Of a DNA stretch of 64,000 nt, positions 21,424 through 31,393 are shown in pieces. Under the pieces are notes generated by a model. It was not told the origin of the DNA. It saw nothing but the letters and a program-made list of their open reading frames with translations, and did not search any database. The DNA comes from Calliopum simillimum (lineage: Eukaryota > Arthropoda > Insecta > Diptera > Lauxaniidae), in the NCBI GenBank assembly GCA_951812925.1, contig OX638369.1:57054228-57118227 (forward strand), written 5' to 3'. Every line of letters begins with the position of its first letter. Within the stretch, counting starts at the first letter, position 1. The position numbers were made by a program, and so were the translations under genes.

Positions 21424-21900
21424 CCTAACCTAACCTAACCTAACCTAACCTAACCTAACCTAACCTAACCTAACCTAACCTAACCTAACCTAACCTAACC
21501 TAACCTAACCTAACCTAACCTAACCTAACCTAACCTAACCTAACCTAACCTAACCTAACCTAACCTAACCTAACCTAACCTAACCTAACCTAACCTAACC
21601 TAACCTAACCTAACCTAACCTAACCTAACCTAACCTAACCTAACCTAACCTAACCTAACCTAACCTAACCTAACCTAACCTAACCTAACCTAACCTAACC
21701 TAACCTAACCTAACCTAACCTAACCTAACCTAACCTAACCTAACCTAACCTAACCTAACCTAACCTAACCTAACCTAACCTAACCTAACCTAACCTAACC
21801 TAACCTAACCTAACCTAACCTAACCTAACCTAACCTAACCTAACCTAACCTAACCTAACCTAACCTAACCTAACCTAACCTAACCTAACCTAACCTAACC
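21424..21900 (+). repeat. Perfect (CCTAA)n array, insect telomere-type motif
   Basis: About 95 uninterrupted copies of CCTAA, the complement of TTAGG, over 477 bp. The left flank has a few degenerate copies (cctatcctaaccaa); the right edge is abrupt. TTAGG is the ancestral insect telomere repeat but is reported lost in flies, so this is an interstitial array. It might derive from a retrotransposon tail instead. Confidence 0.95.
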
Positions 21901-22516
21901 TTATGTTTATTTTGAGCCTTTTTTTTTTAAGTGTTAAACGTTAACGGTATACAAATTGATTGTGGAAATAACTTATGAAATATCTTCAAAACAAACAAAT
22001 TTTCACAAACAATATATTGCAATAAATTCAATTTAACCACAAAGGTGTGTAGATGTAACCAAACTTAACGTACGAATGCAGCAACACCAATGGATAGATA
22101 AAAATATTTATTACAAACACAACACATCTGATCCTTTTCCAAATCCTGCGGTACACTTTTTCGTCTTACTCAAGTGGATGGTGGTACGATTAAATTTATC
22201 GATTGAAAATAAATTGGAATACGATAAATGAACGTAAGAAACCGCCAAACACAGTCAGTACTCATACTACAAACACGAATTTATTAGAAAAAAAGAAACA
22301 TAAATAAATACTGTTATTTTCATGTGATTTATTTCTGACACGCTCCCAGCATCCCACAGAAGCATAACATGGAATTCATGACATCTTTATTATTTTTGTT
22401 TTTCTTTTCTATGTATGTTAAATTGCAGCAGTCAGTCATCATAAACAACAAAGTCAGCATGAGACATTTTAACATTGGGCGCATTGTTGCCAGATGGATG
22501 TGAAATTACTGGGAAA
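21901..22516. other. Non-coding spacer
   Basis: AT-rich sequence between the CCTAA array and a degenerate pentamer tract. No gene or repeat boundary is recognised. Confidence 0.35.
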
Positions 22517-22735
22517 TAGTTAAGTCTAAGTTAAGTCAGATTAGGTAGGTCAAATCATGTCAGATCAGATTAGGTCAGGTCACATCAAGTCAAGTCAGAT
22601 GAGGTCATTTAAGATCAGGTGATGCCAGTTCAAGTCACTTGAATTTAGTTCACGGTAGGTCAAATAAGCCAGGCCAGGCTAGGCCATTTTAGATTCGATT
22701 AGATTACATTCATTAAGTTAGATCGGAGCATTAAC
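22517..22735 (+). repeat. Degenerate 5-bp-period tract (AGGTC/AGATT-like)
   Basis: A stretch in which variants of the pentamers AGGTC, AAGTC and AGATT recur in loose 5-bp phase (for example ggtcaggtcacatcaagtca and gattagattacattc). It looks like an old TTAGG-like tandem array decayed by mutation. Confidence 0.55.
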
Positions 22736-23039
22736 AACAAAAGTTTCTAAGCTGCATGTGAAAATTTAATGTGTAAATGTGAGATCAAGGTGTTTGCAAA
22801 TTTTAGGAAATTGCTAGATTTGGGAAAATGAAATGGCCAATCTATCAGCAAAAACTTTAGCTCTCTTTGAAGCTTAACCCATAAAAATTCCAGCACCGCT
22901 TAAACATTTCTGCTTTTTCAAGAACGGTCACATATTAACAGCAGGAATTAGATGCTGGGAACAAACCACACAAACGCCATAGCAAATTACTTTTGGCCGC
23001 GTTTTAACAAGGCAGAATACTCAAAATATTTACTATCCT

Positions 23040-23345
23040 TGACGCGGAGTGAGTGCACTTTGCTGACCAGGGTTGTGACTGGTCATCATGTCTTTAGATT
23101 GGGCATACGCTGCAACAAATAGTGTAGAAAATGTCACCTAAAGCCTGAAGAAGAGGAAACAATTGAACATCTTTTATGCCTCTCCCCTGCTTTGACTAAA
23201 AATGTTTTGCAGAGCCGTTTTTTCAATTCCATGAAGGAACTCACACAAATTCACCTAAGTGCCTTAAACATTTTTGCTGTTCTGACAGGATTCTTTAGTT
23301 TGGACAAACACCATATTGAAAGCATCAGATATTATGAATAGGCTT
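23040..23345 (+). pseudogene. C-terminal relic of LOA-like ORF2
   Basis: Plus-strand translation gives TRVVTGHHVFRLGIRCNK, an in-frame stop, then CRKCHLKPEEEETIEHLLC and SPALTKNV, ending in ESIRYYE before a stop. This matches the order of the zinc motif and C-terminus of the intact LOA-type ORF2 (TGHWAIG, CRSC, EHFLC, CPALARAR). The element is truncated 5', and a short cctaacctta tail remnant lies near 23515. Confidence 0.7.
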
Positions 23346-23829
23346 TAGACCGATTTCATTTAAATTTTTCGAAATTTACAGTTGTGTACTCAAATTTTTA
23401 CAAAAATTTGCAGAACTTTCCTAAGTGCTTATTATAAAGACCTCTCGTTATTAGTTTTGCGAAAAAATTATAGACCTTTGTGGTCTATGTGTGGCATTAA
23501 TGACGCAACCATTACCTAACCTTATACCTTTTGAGCTCGGAAACTAACCAGCCGATTTTAATGAAGCTTTCAAATTATGTTCGCTGGAAAAACACAAAAT
23601 TTGAAAAGTCATATAAGATATAAAATTTAATTCAATCGCGTTTAGTCTTGTTTTAGTACTTTATATTAAATAAATCGATTTCAATCTAAATATGTAATAT
23701 AATATGGGCATATCCGAAAATAATCTCCTCTTATCCAGGCTTAAAGAAAATTTTTTTTTTCATGTTCAATAACCAAATGTGGTGGAATATATTCCAATAG
23801 ATAAACAAAAAAATTTTGACCCGAGAGGA

Positions 23830-25925
23830 TGTCAGGAGGTTAGGTTAGGTAAGGTTAGATCCGGGAGATGAACATGTTGTCATCATTAACTTAGGCCTCG
23901 AGAAAGGGCCCATTGTATACCCGATACTAAAAGCTTTAGCAGAGAAAGTCTAAGAGAACCACTTGGATGTACATATATACTTCCATATGGATTTAAGACA
24001 AAGCTCAGACAGTGCGTCAAGCGATTCCAAATTGAAATGACCAAAATTCTTTCTACGTCTAAGCGCAAGCGCTGGACATTCACAAAAGAAATGAAAGACT
24101 GTTTCTTCCATATCAGGGTCTTTACAACCTAAACGAAGATGCATGGATTCCCATGGCACAATGTCCAGTAATAGCACCGATTAAGATCCGTACATTATGT
24201 TTCTCCATTGCTATTAAAAACTTAGTACGATTTATACTATATGATGGCCAAATAGATCTTATATGATTGCAAGTTTGAAGATTTGACCATCTTGAATTAG
24301 CAAGCTGAATACATTTATTTTCGATTTTTCCCTTGATTACGCTAATGGGTTTTTTTATTGAAATGTCAGCCAAAAGGGCATTTTGGTTTGACCCTATTTT
24401 AGCCAGTTCATCTGCAATTTCGTTGCCCTCGAAATTACTATGACCTGGAACCCAGCAAAGTGTTAAATTATAGTCCTCACTAATATCGCAAAGGATATTT
24501 CTACAGCTTAACACAAGTTTTGACGTGATATAATTTGATGAGATTGCTTTGATAGCCGCCTGACTATCAATGTAAATAACAACGCTTCCAAGAAATTGGG
24601 ACTTATGGGCATTGAGGAATTCACAAGCTTTAAGAACAGCAAAAACCTCTGCCTGAAAGACACTACAGTCGTTCGGCAGTCTGTAGGACTTAGCTAAATC
24701 TAAAGGCTTAGAATAAATGCCTGATCCAGTGCCTATATCCAATTTTGACCCATCCGTGTATATTTCAAAAGATGCGTTTAAAGGAGCCCAGTTTTCTCTT
24801 TCAGGTATTACCACCTTGAAGTTCGTTGGGAAGAGAAGGTGTGGTAAGAGGTAGTCAGTACCACCTATTACATCACAATCCATAAATTGGAGTAAAATAC
24901 TATTATGACCAAAAGATTTCGATTTCCAGAAACCCAATTCTTTAAGTCTAATAGCACTTTTCGCGGCCATGCTTCTGGCAAAAATATCAAGTGGTTCTAG
25001 GTGAAGAAGAGTTTCCAGTGCAGCAGTGGCAGTAGTTTTAAAAGCCCCAGTAACACTGAGACACGCAACTCTTTGAACCCTGGACAGAATATCCAAATAA
25101 CTTTGTTTATGTAAAGAGTTCCACCACAGCAAAATTCCGTACATGAGGATCGGCCTGATGATTGCCTTATACATCCAAAAAATTATTTTCGGTTTAAGGC
25201 CCCATCTCTTACCAAACAAGCGTTTACAAGAATAGAAAGCAACGTATGCTTTCCTAATTCTATTTTCAACATTTAACTTCCATTTAAGTTTACGGTCAAG
25301 AACAATACCCAGGAAAGTCACGCTTTCCTTTATAGGAAGACTAACGCCATCCAAAATTGGATGCCTAAATTGAGGTATTTGATGTTTATTCGAAAAAACA
25401 ACAACCTCAGTTTTTTCGGCATTAATACTTAAGCCTTTTGAGCTTGTTCAAAGTTTAATGGATTTAAGTGACAAAGACATGATATCACTTAAGATATTCA
25501 AGTCCTTACCCACTACCATTATACAGATATCATCCGCGTATGCCACTACTCGTACACCCTGTTTGGTTAAACTTTTTATCAAGTCGTCAACAACCAGGTT
25601 CCAGAGTAGTGGTGAGATAACTCCACCCTGCGGAGTTCCTCTTGAAACTGACTTGCTTAATGTACAGTTGTTAATTTCAGATTGTACAACCCTACATAAT
25701 AAAACTTTTTCAATCAGAGAAGTAACACAAGGCTCTGTGCCTATGCGACGCAGACTAGCAGTTACCGCACTTGGAAGGACGTTATTAAAAGCTCCTTCAA
25801 TGACCAAAAAAGACGCTAGAGTCGTTTTATCTAAAAATTTTGGGAAAATCAAGATTTCCGATAATATACGGCAGCGCACATATTTCAGAAGTATTAGATA
25901 TGTTACGGGACACCTTTCCAAATAT
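23830..25925 (-). mobile_element. 5'-truncated LOA-like retrotransposon
   Basis: Minus-strand remnant of about 2.1 kb covering the reverse-transcriptase palm to the 3' end. Its 3' tail is a pentamer run, (CTAAC)n in sense, visible as ggttaggttaggtaagg at 23838. Everything 5' of the palm domain is missing. It is related to, but clearly diverged from, the intact element at 5591-11036. Confidence 0.75.
23950..25921 (-). pseudogene. Broken LOA-like ORF2 (RT, RNase H, zinc motif)
   Basis: Three pieces in shifting frames. 25448-25921 carries the palm (SFLVIEGAFNNV, GTPQGGVISPLLW, YADD). 24122-25354 carries the thumb and RNase H (YTDGSKLD, FQAEVFAVLKACE, YIDSQAAIKAI, VPGHSNFEGNEIADELA). 23950-24177 carries the C-terminal zinc region (FHFFCECPALALRRR). 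The region at 25354-25448 still translates recognisably in another frame, so small indels, not large losses, separate the pieces. Confidence 0.8.
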
Positions 25926-26299
25926 TCTGAAGTAAAATTCAGAAAAATCGTATATGGGTCGTGGCACAGAATGGGTTAAAAAGTCTAAATCGCTCTTTAC
26001 GCTCACATAACAGGTTCCAAAATTCTCAAAAAATTCAAGCCAATTTCTTGACGAAAAATAAATTGTCTTTGTTCATGATGTTTTTTTGATTTAAGCCCCC
26101 CATGTCGAGCAAAAAAACGAAAATCTCTAAATTTCGCATTCCGCCAAAAATCACGTTTTTTACCCAAAACTTAGCGTTTTTCGTTTTTTACTCGGCATGG
26201 TATAATTTTAGAAAGATTATAGCTCCTACTTTAAAACTAAAAACCCAACATATCTCAGAAACTGTTCGAAGCACCAAAAAAAGTAGCATTTTCGACCCG

Positions 26300-26700
26300 G
26301 AGACACCTCTGGCCATCCAAAATATATTTTCGACCCTTCCCCATCGATTGGAGCAATAATGTTTTTGCAAAAATTGGCCCAAAACGGTCATTTTGAACGC
26401 CCGTTGACACCTCTGTCATGTCCACAATAAAAAAAAAAAATCTAAATATTTTTGCCTTTTTCTCATCGATTGGAGCTAACATTTTTTTTTCAAAAGTTGG
26501 CCCAAAATGGTCACTTTCACGGCGCAGAGATGCCTCTGGTCATGTCCAAAATATATTTTCCACCTTTCCCCATCGATTGGTGCAGTACATTTTTTTTACA
26601 AAAATAGGGTCAAAACGGTCAGAGGAACCGGAGAAGCTTCTTGTCATGTGCAAAATATATCTTCGACTATTTCTCAACGATTGGTGTGCATGGCATTCAT
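26300..26700 (+). repeat. Tandem repeat, about four units of 105-122 bp
   Basis: Units start near 26300, 26405, 26527 and 26632, each with a cacctctggtcatgtcc-like start, aaaatatattttcgac, catcgattggwgc and ggcccaaaacggtca. The units differ by 10-20 percent. No gene is seen in the region 25926-26838 around it. Confidence 0.75.
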
Positions 26701-26838
26701 GTAAGTCACCTACTTACTATTCATGGGTACATTCGATAACACTACTGCACTCAAAAGTACTAATTTTACTCACTTCAGTTCGATAATATTCATGGATACT
26801 TTCGATGACATTATTGCACTTACACAGAGTACAAATTA

Positions 26839-27128
26839 CACAGGCCCACAAAAAAAAAGTACCATGCGCGAAAGATCAGATCACCTGAACTTTATGTTTT
26901 CGGGGTCGCTGAATCCGAATATGGCGCCAGAATAGCGAAGTTGGTTCGCGTTTTTTCAGAAATCAACAATAATGCTGAAAATTAGAGATTTTTCCTGGAT
27001 TCTGAAAAAACGCGAACCAACTTCGCTAATCTAACACTATATTCGGGTTCAGCCACCCTGAAAACATAAAATTCCGGTGGTCTGATCTTTCGCGCAGAGT
27101 AACTTTTTTTTTTCTTTTTTGGCCTGTG
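26839..27128. mobile_element. Small CACAGGCC-class foldback, copy 1
   Basis: Ends CACAGGCCCACAAAAA and GGCCTGTG. The arms pair through tgcgcgaaagatcaga, cggggtcgctgaatccg and cgaagttggttcgcg, meeting near 26980. It directly abuts a second copy at 27129. Confidence 0.75.
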
Positions 27129-27426
27129 CACAGGACTACAAAAAAAAAATTCCATGCGCGAACGATCAGACCACCTGAACTTTATGTTTTCGGGGTCGCT
27201 GAGTCCGAATATGGTGTCAGTATAGCGGAGTTGGTTCGAGTTTTTTCACAAATCAAAAATAATGCTGAAAAGAATCTCAAATTTTTCAGAATAATTGTTG
27301 ATTTCTGAAAAATCGCGAATCTACTTCGCTATTCTGGCACCATATTCGGACTCAGCGACCCCTAAAACATAAAGTTCAGGTGGTCTGATCTTTCGCGCAG
27401 GGTACTTTTTTTTTTGTGGGCCTGTG
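27129..27426. mobile_element. Small CACAGGCC-class foldback, copy 2
   Basis: Starts CACAGGACTACAAAAA immediately after copy 1 and ends GGGCCTGTG at 27426. It has the same internal arm sequence as copy 1 (gcgcgaacgatcagacc, ggggtcgctgagtccg). The two copies differ by scattered substitutions. Confidence 0.75.
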
Positions 27427-28599
27427 TTATTTTTGGGTGTGGGATTCATTCATAATTGATACTTTTACAAACAGCAAAAGTTATCCCATTACATTGGGTT
27501 TTTATTTTTTACCCAAATAAAATATAGTAGTTTTGCCTAAAATATCTTTTATTTATTTTTTTTTTTCGAAATACGGTATGTAGTTGTAGTCTGGATCCAA
27601 GCATCTCACTGCGATATCACGCTTTTAAAAGCAAACATCACCCATCCATCTGGCAACGCATTACATAGAGCACACAAAAGCATCACTTCCCGACGGACGG
27701 AAGGAGTAACATTAAAAGAAATAAATGAATGACAGGAAAAATGGAGTGAAACCTGCACGTAGAATTTGTAAAAATGCGATTAACATCAATTTCTGTTCGC
27801 TCGTCATAATTCACAATTTGCCTGCGGTTCCAATGATTCCTTATTGGATATACTACAAATCATGCGAATTTATTTCGTCCTATGATTTTTGCTTATTTTG
27901 TGCTTGGGAAAAGATTAGATAATTTTTTGTTTTGTTTTTATTTGAATGTGTCATGTTGGCTCACACTATCCATTTTTTTTTTTCTAAGCTGGAGAGAAAA
28001 CGGATGGAAGGATGTTTGTTTCTGAAGTTGACTACTTTATTAGAAGCAATAATTCAATGTTAGCAAAAAAGCAAATAATTTGCGTTAATGTTTAGTTGAT
28101 CGAAAAAACTCTATACCGAAGTCTTAAAAAAGACTTAATTCCAAAAATGTTTTTAATGGTAGTAGTACAGTAAAATTAGCTAATGTATCACTACAAAAAG
28201 GAAAAAAATTGCTTCGAATTTCAAACTTGCCACAGTTGCTCATTAGACTATAGTTACTTTACAAAAAAAGTCCATCGCTCTATGGGGTGTCAAATCCTGT
28301 AGGTGCATTGAGTGTTAAATTGTTAAATTGTTAAGTTCTCAATCTACCTGCAGAGGTATTTTTTAACTATTGAATGGGGAATACTGCTAAGCAGCATACA
28401 TGATTCATACTGATTACTGGTTTACCGCATTCGGGACCAACGCTCGATTATTGATCTGAATATGCCGGCTCGTAAAAAATGTACAGAGTACATGCAATGT
28501 AGATATATACTTACATAAGTTTGTATAGAAAATGGTACTCAGTTCTACACAAACAAATGTTAATAAATACACGTTGTTAAACCCTAACTTCATTTTGTG
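27427..28599. other. Non-coding AT-rich stretch
   Basis: No exon, RNA gene or transposon end is supported over about 1.2 kb. Confidence 0.35.
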
Positions 28600-30360
28600 T
28601 CACTGCCTTTTTAGTGCCAAGCAGTACCGCCAGTCAGGGCATTTCTTCGCTAGGTAATGCTAGAGCGTTAGGCTCTAATTCTTAATTTCTGTTGTTGCTG
28701 TCTTATCTGTTGATTTGCTCATCTCGTCTCAAATGCTGCATAATCGTTGATATGACGTGATTAATTTGATCCCAGGAGTCCTTGCCCAGCAGCATATGTA
28801 GAACAATACCGTTTACCGTTATATTCCCGTTATATTCTCTACTACTTGTCTGGCCGCATTGAACCTTACGCACCTTGTTAATACGTGGTTGGCGTTTTCT
28901 ACAGCTTCTTCACATTCACGTGCTTGTACTTGTATAAATACTCTCTGAAACAGCCATGTCCAGTGAGAAACTGAGTGAGGTAATAATATGGCTCTCCATG
29001 TCTGCGCTTGAGCCACATTTCAATCAGAGGGATCAGATTGTAAGTCCACCGCCCTTTTGTTGATGCTTGCCATCTTTGCTGCCACTGTGTGAATAGTTCT
29101 AAGTCTACTGCTGCTATGCGATCTCGGTCAAAGCAATTCTGCCGACGCAGCTCACGTACTGCCGCCGATCTTTTTGCTTCCAAGTCAACCGGAAGTCGAC
29201 CCGCAATCATATTTGAAGCTACTTCAGACACTGTTCTTAAAGCACAGCAAACTCTCAATGATGCTAGCCTGGGTGTTGCTACCATTGTTTTCATATACGA
29301 TGTAAAAGTAGTTGATGAATACCGTATTGGCGCTCCACACATCATAATTGAACTTGAAACTGAAGCCAATAGTTTCCTGGCTGCATACTTTGGCCCACCA
29401 ATATTTGGCATAAGTCTGGCGACAGCCGATCCCATGCGTACAGCCTTGTTACCAGCTGCTATGAGATGCTCTCCCCCAAGTACATGATTGTGGGACGTGC
29501 TTCTATAATATGAGCCCCAACCCGAATTTCCAGCGATTCAACCTTTTTTCTACTACTTAAAAGTACCGCTTCTGTTTTGTGCTCAGCCAGTTGCAAGCTC
29601 ATTGATTGTAGCCATGCTTGAACATTTAATATTGTGGTGTTGCACTTTTCAGCAAGTTCAAGTGCTACAATTGCAATATCATGAGCATACCCAATAATGT
29701 TCACTCCGCTTAGTTTTTCAACCCCAAAAACCCCATCATACATGCAATTTCATAGAGTGGGGCCCAGTACTGAACCTTGCGGTACTCCTGCTGTTACTGG
29801 GTAAGTTTTTGGGCCATCATCCAAATATAAACGAGAATCCTTTCCGAAAAGTAACCCTTTATCATATTTATAAGATAAGTGGGTGTTTCCATATTTATAA
29901 GACAATCTATTGTTGCATTCCACTCAGCTGTGTTGAACGCATTCTTAATATCAAATGTCACTACTGCGCAGTATTCTTTCGAGCTTCCTCTCCACCGTGC
30001 TCCTTCAAGTGCCCGCCGGGCTATGCTGCAGACTTTTGAAATAGCATCGATTGTGCTGAGGCCTCTTCTGAATCCGTATTGCATGTCTGATAGTCCATTG
30101 GAACCTTCAATGCAGTGTTCCAGTCTTGCGACAATAATTTTTTCTAATATTTTGCCTGCAGTGTCAAGCATGCACAGTGGCCGATATGATGATGGCTCAT
30201 GTAGCGGCTTACCCTTTTTTGGTATAAGCACTAAGCGCTGTACCTTCCATTGTTTTGGGAAAACTCCTTCTATGGGGCAAGATGTGTATAATTCTGCAAA
30301 TAGCTCCGGTATTTTTTGGATGATAAGCCTCAATGCAACGTAGTAAGTTGCACTTTGTGA
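28600..30360 (-). mobile_element. R1-like non-LTR retrotransposon remnant
   Basis: Minus-strand 5'-truncated copy covering reverse transcriptase to the C-terminus. Its 5' break near 30360 abuts the repeat at 30363-31330. The endonuclease domain and ORF1 are missing. Confidence 0.7.
28819..30333 (-). pseudogene. Broken R1-like reverse transcriptase
   Basis: Pieces in different frames. 29794-30333 has RT motifs (VLIPKKGKPLHEPSSYRPL, DMQYGFRRGLSTIDAI, TFDIKNAFNTAEW). 29459-29743 has the catalytic box as YAHD instead of YADD, followed by LQLAEHKTEAVLLSSRK. 28899-29435 has the C-terminal region (LRVCCALRTVSEVASNMIAG, LPVDLEAKR, FLTGHGCFREYLYKY). The wording of the C-terminus fits the R1 clade. 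The YAHD change and the frame breaks show it is dead. Confidence 0.75.
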
Positions 30361-30362
30361 CC

Positions 30363-31330
30363 ACTTTCAAATGACATTAAAAAATATTTCATGGCTTGTA
30401 TCAGGTACAATATAATCGTGTATAAAGTGCCGTTGCGAACCTTACAAAAAACAAAACTCGTTTTGAAAGTTTTTGAACGAACATTTTCAAAATTTTTAGC
30501 AAACTTTGCAGTTTATATGAAGAAAACATCCTCCGAAGGAAGAGCATATCGAACTGTTTTTGAAGGAACGAAATACATACTACATAGTTCATACATAATT
30601 TTGACTTGCGTGTGTTGCGCACCTTACGTTGCGAACGTTACAATTTTTATTTTATATAAATTTATCGATACGTCCAACGTAAAAGTTGGTAACTCGAAAA
30701 TCGTAGTTTTGAGTAATGAGCATTTTTGTATTTTAACTTTTTTGTTTTTTTGTATGAAAACCTATAGAAAATAAATTAAGGTTGTGACTTCAAAAATAGA
30801 GCCCAGGCCTTCAAATTTCAAGCTAGAGGTACCAAAATTTGACACAAGATGGAACCAAATGTGTAGATTTCGAAAAACGCTGTCCCGTAAAAAGTTGGTA
30901 ACTTGAGTTACCAACTTTTACGTTGGAGGTATCGATATACATTGGGTGAAGGAAAACGGAACAGCCCCTTTCAAACTAAATTAAACACAACATATTCGCT
31001 TGATTAATTTGTGGGAAAGGTTGTAAAAAGCGGAGTGCACACAAAAGAAAACTTTTTCCTTCGTACGACCTATAAAAGGGAAAAATCGCTATTGCAGCTC
31101 AGCCACTGCACCGATTTTCATGAAATTCGAAATGCACCAATAAAAACCACTTCCAGTTAGGTAGCGATCGGTGTCACGCCCCTAACGGCGAAAGGCGCTG
31201 CCACGGTTAAGCCGCTGAACCATATTGTAGGAAAATCTTAGTTTTTTAGTAGGCGGACAAATGCGGTGATACGGCAACTTTAAAATTTTTCTTTTAGTTC
31301 ACTTTTTTCGGACATGCCCATATGTAACAA
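30363..31330 (+). repeat. Dispersed repeat with GTTGCGAACGTTAC motifs, copy 1
   Basis: Aligns by eye with 59990-60420: both have tggcttgtatcag, tataatcgtg, ataaagtgc, acattttcaaaatttttagc, gtgttgcgcac, then gcgaacgttacaatttttat, and later aaacacaayatattcrctt. It is split by a MITE at 30665-30935. Its far end (ttttttcggacatgcccata near 31304) matches 61893. No protein is encoded. Confidence 0.6.
30665..30935. mobile_element. MITE, TCGATAC termini, TA duplication
   Basis: Terminal inverted repeats of about 30 bp, starting TCGATACGTCCAACGTAAAA (left) and TCGATACCTCCAACGTAAAA (right, complement), are flanked by TA on both sides. The related copy at 59990-60420 lacks the insertion, which confirms the boundaries. 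It is a Tc1/mariner-type non-autonomous element of 271 bp. Confidence 0.75.
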
Positions 31331-31393
31331 AATAGTACGTTCAAGAATTATTTAAACCATATCCCAACGCACTGCACAAATTATTAAATTTTT

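Noticed and set aside
21424..21900. CRISPR-like array
   Set aside because: The unit is 5 bp with no spacers; it is a simple tandem repeat in a eukaryotic genome.
30391..30774. 127-residue frame
   Set aside because: It lies within the dispersed GTTGCGAAC repeat; the related copy at 59990 does not preserve the frame.
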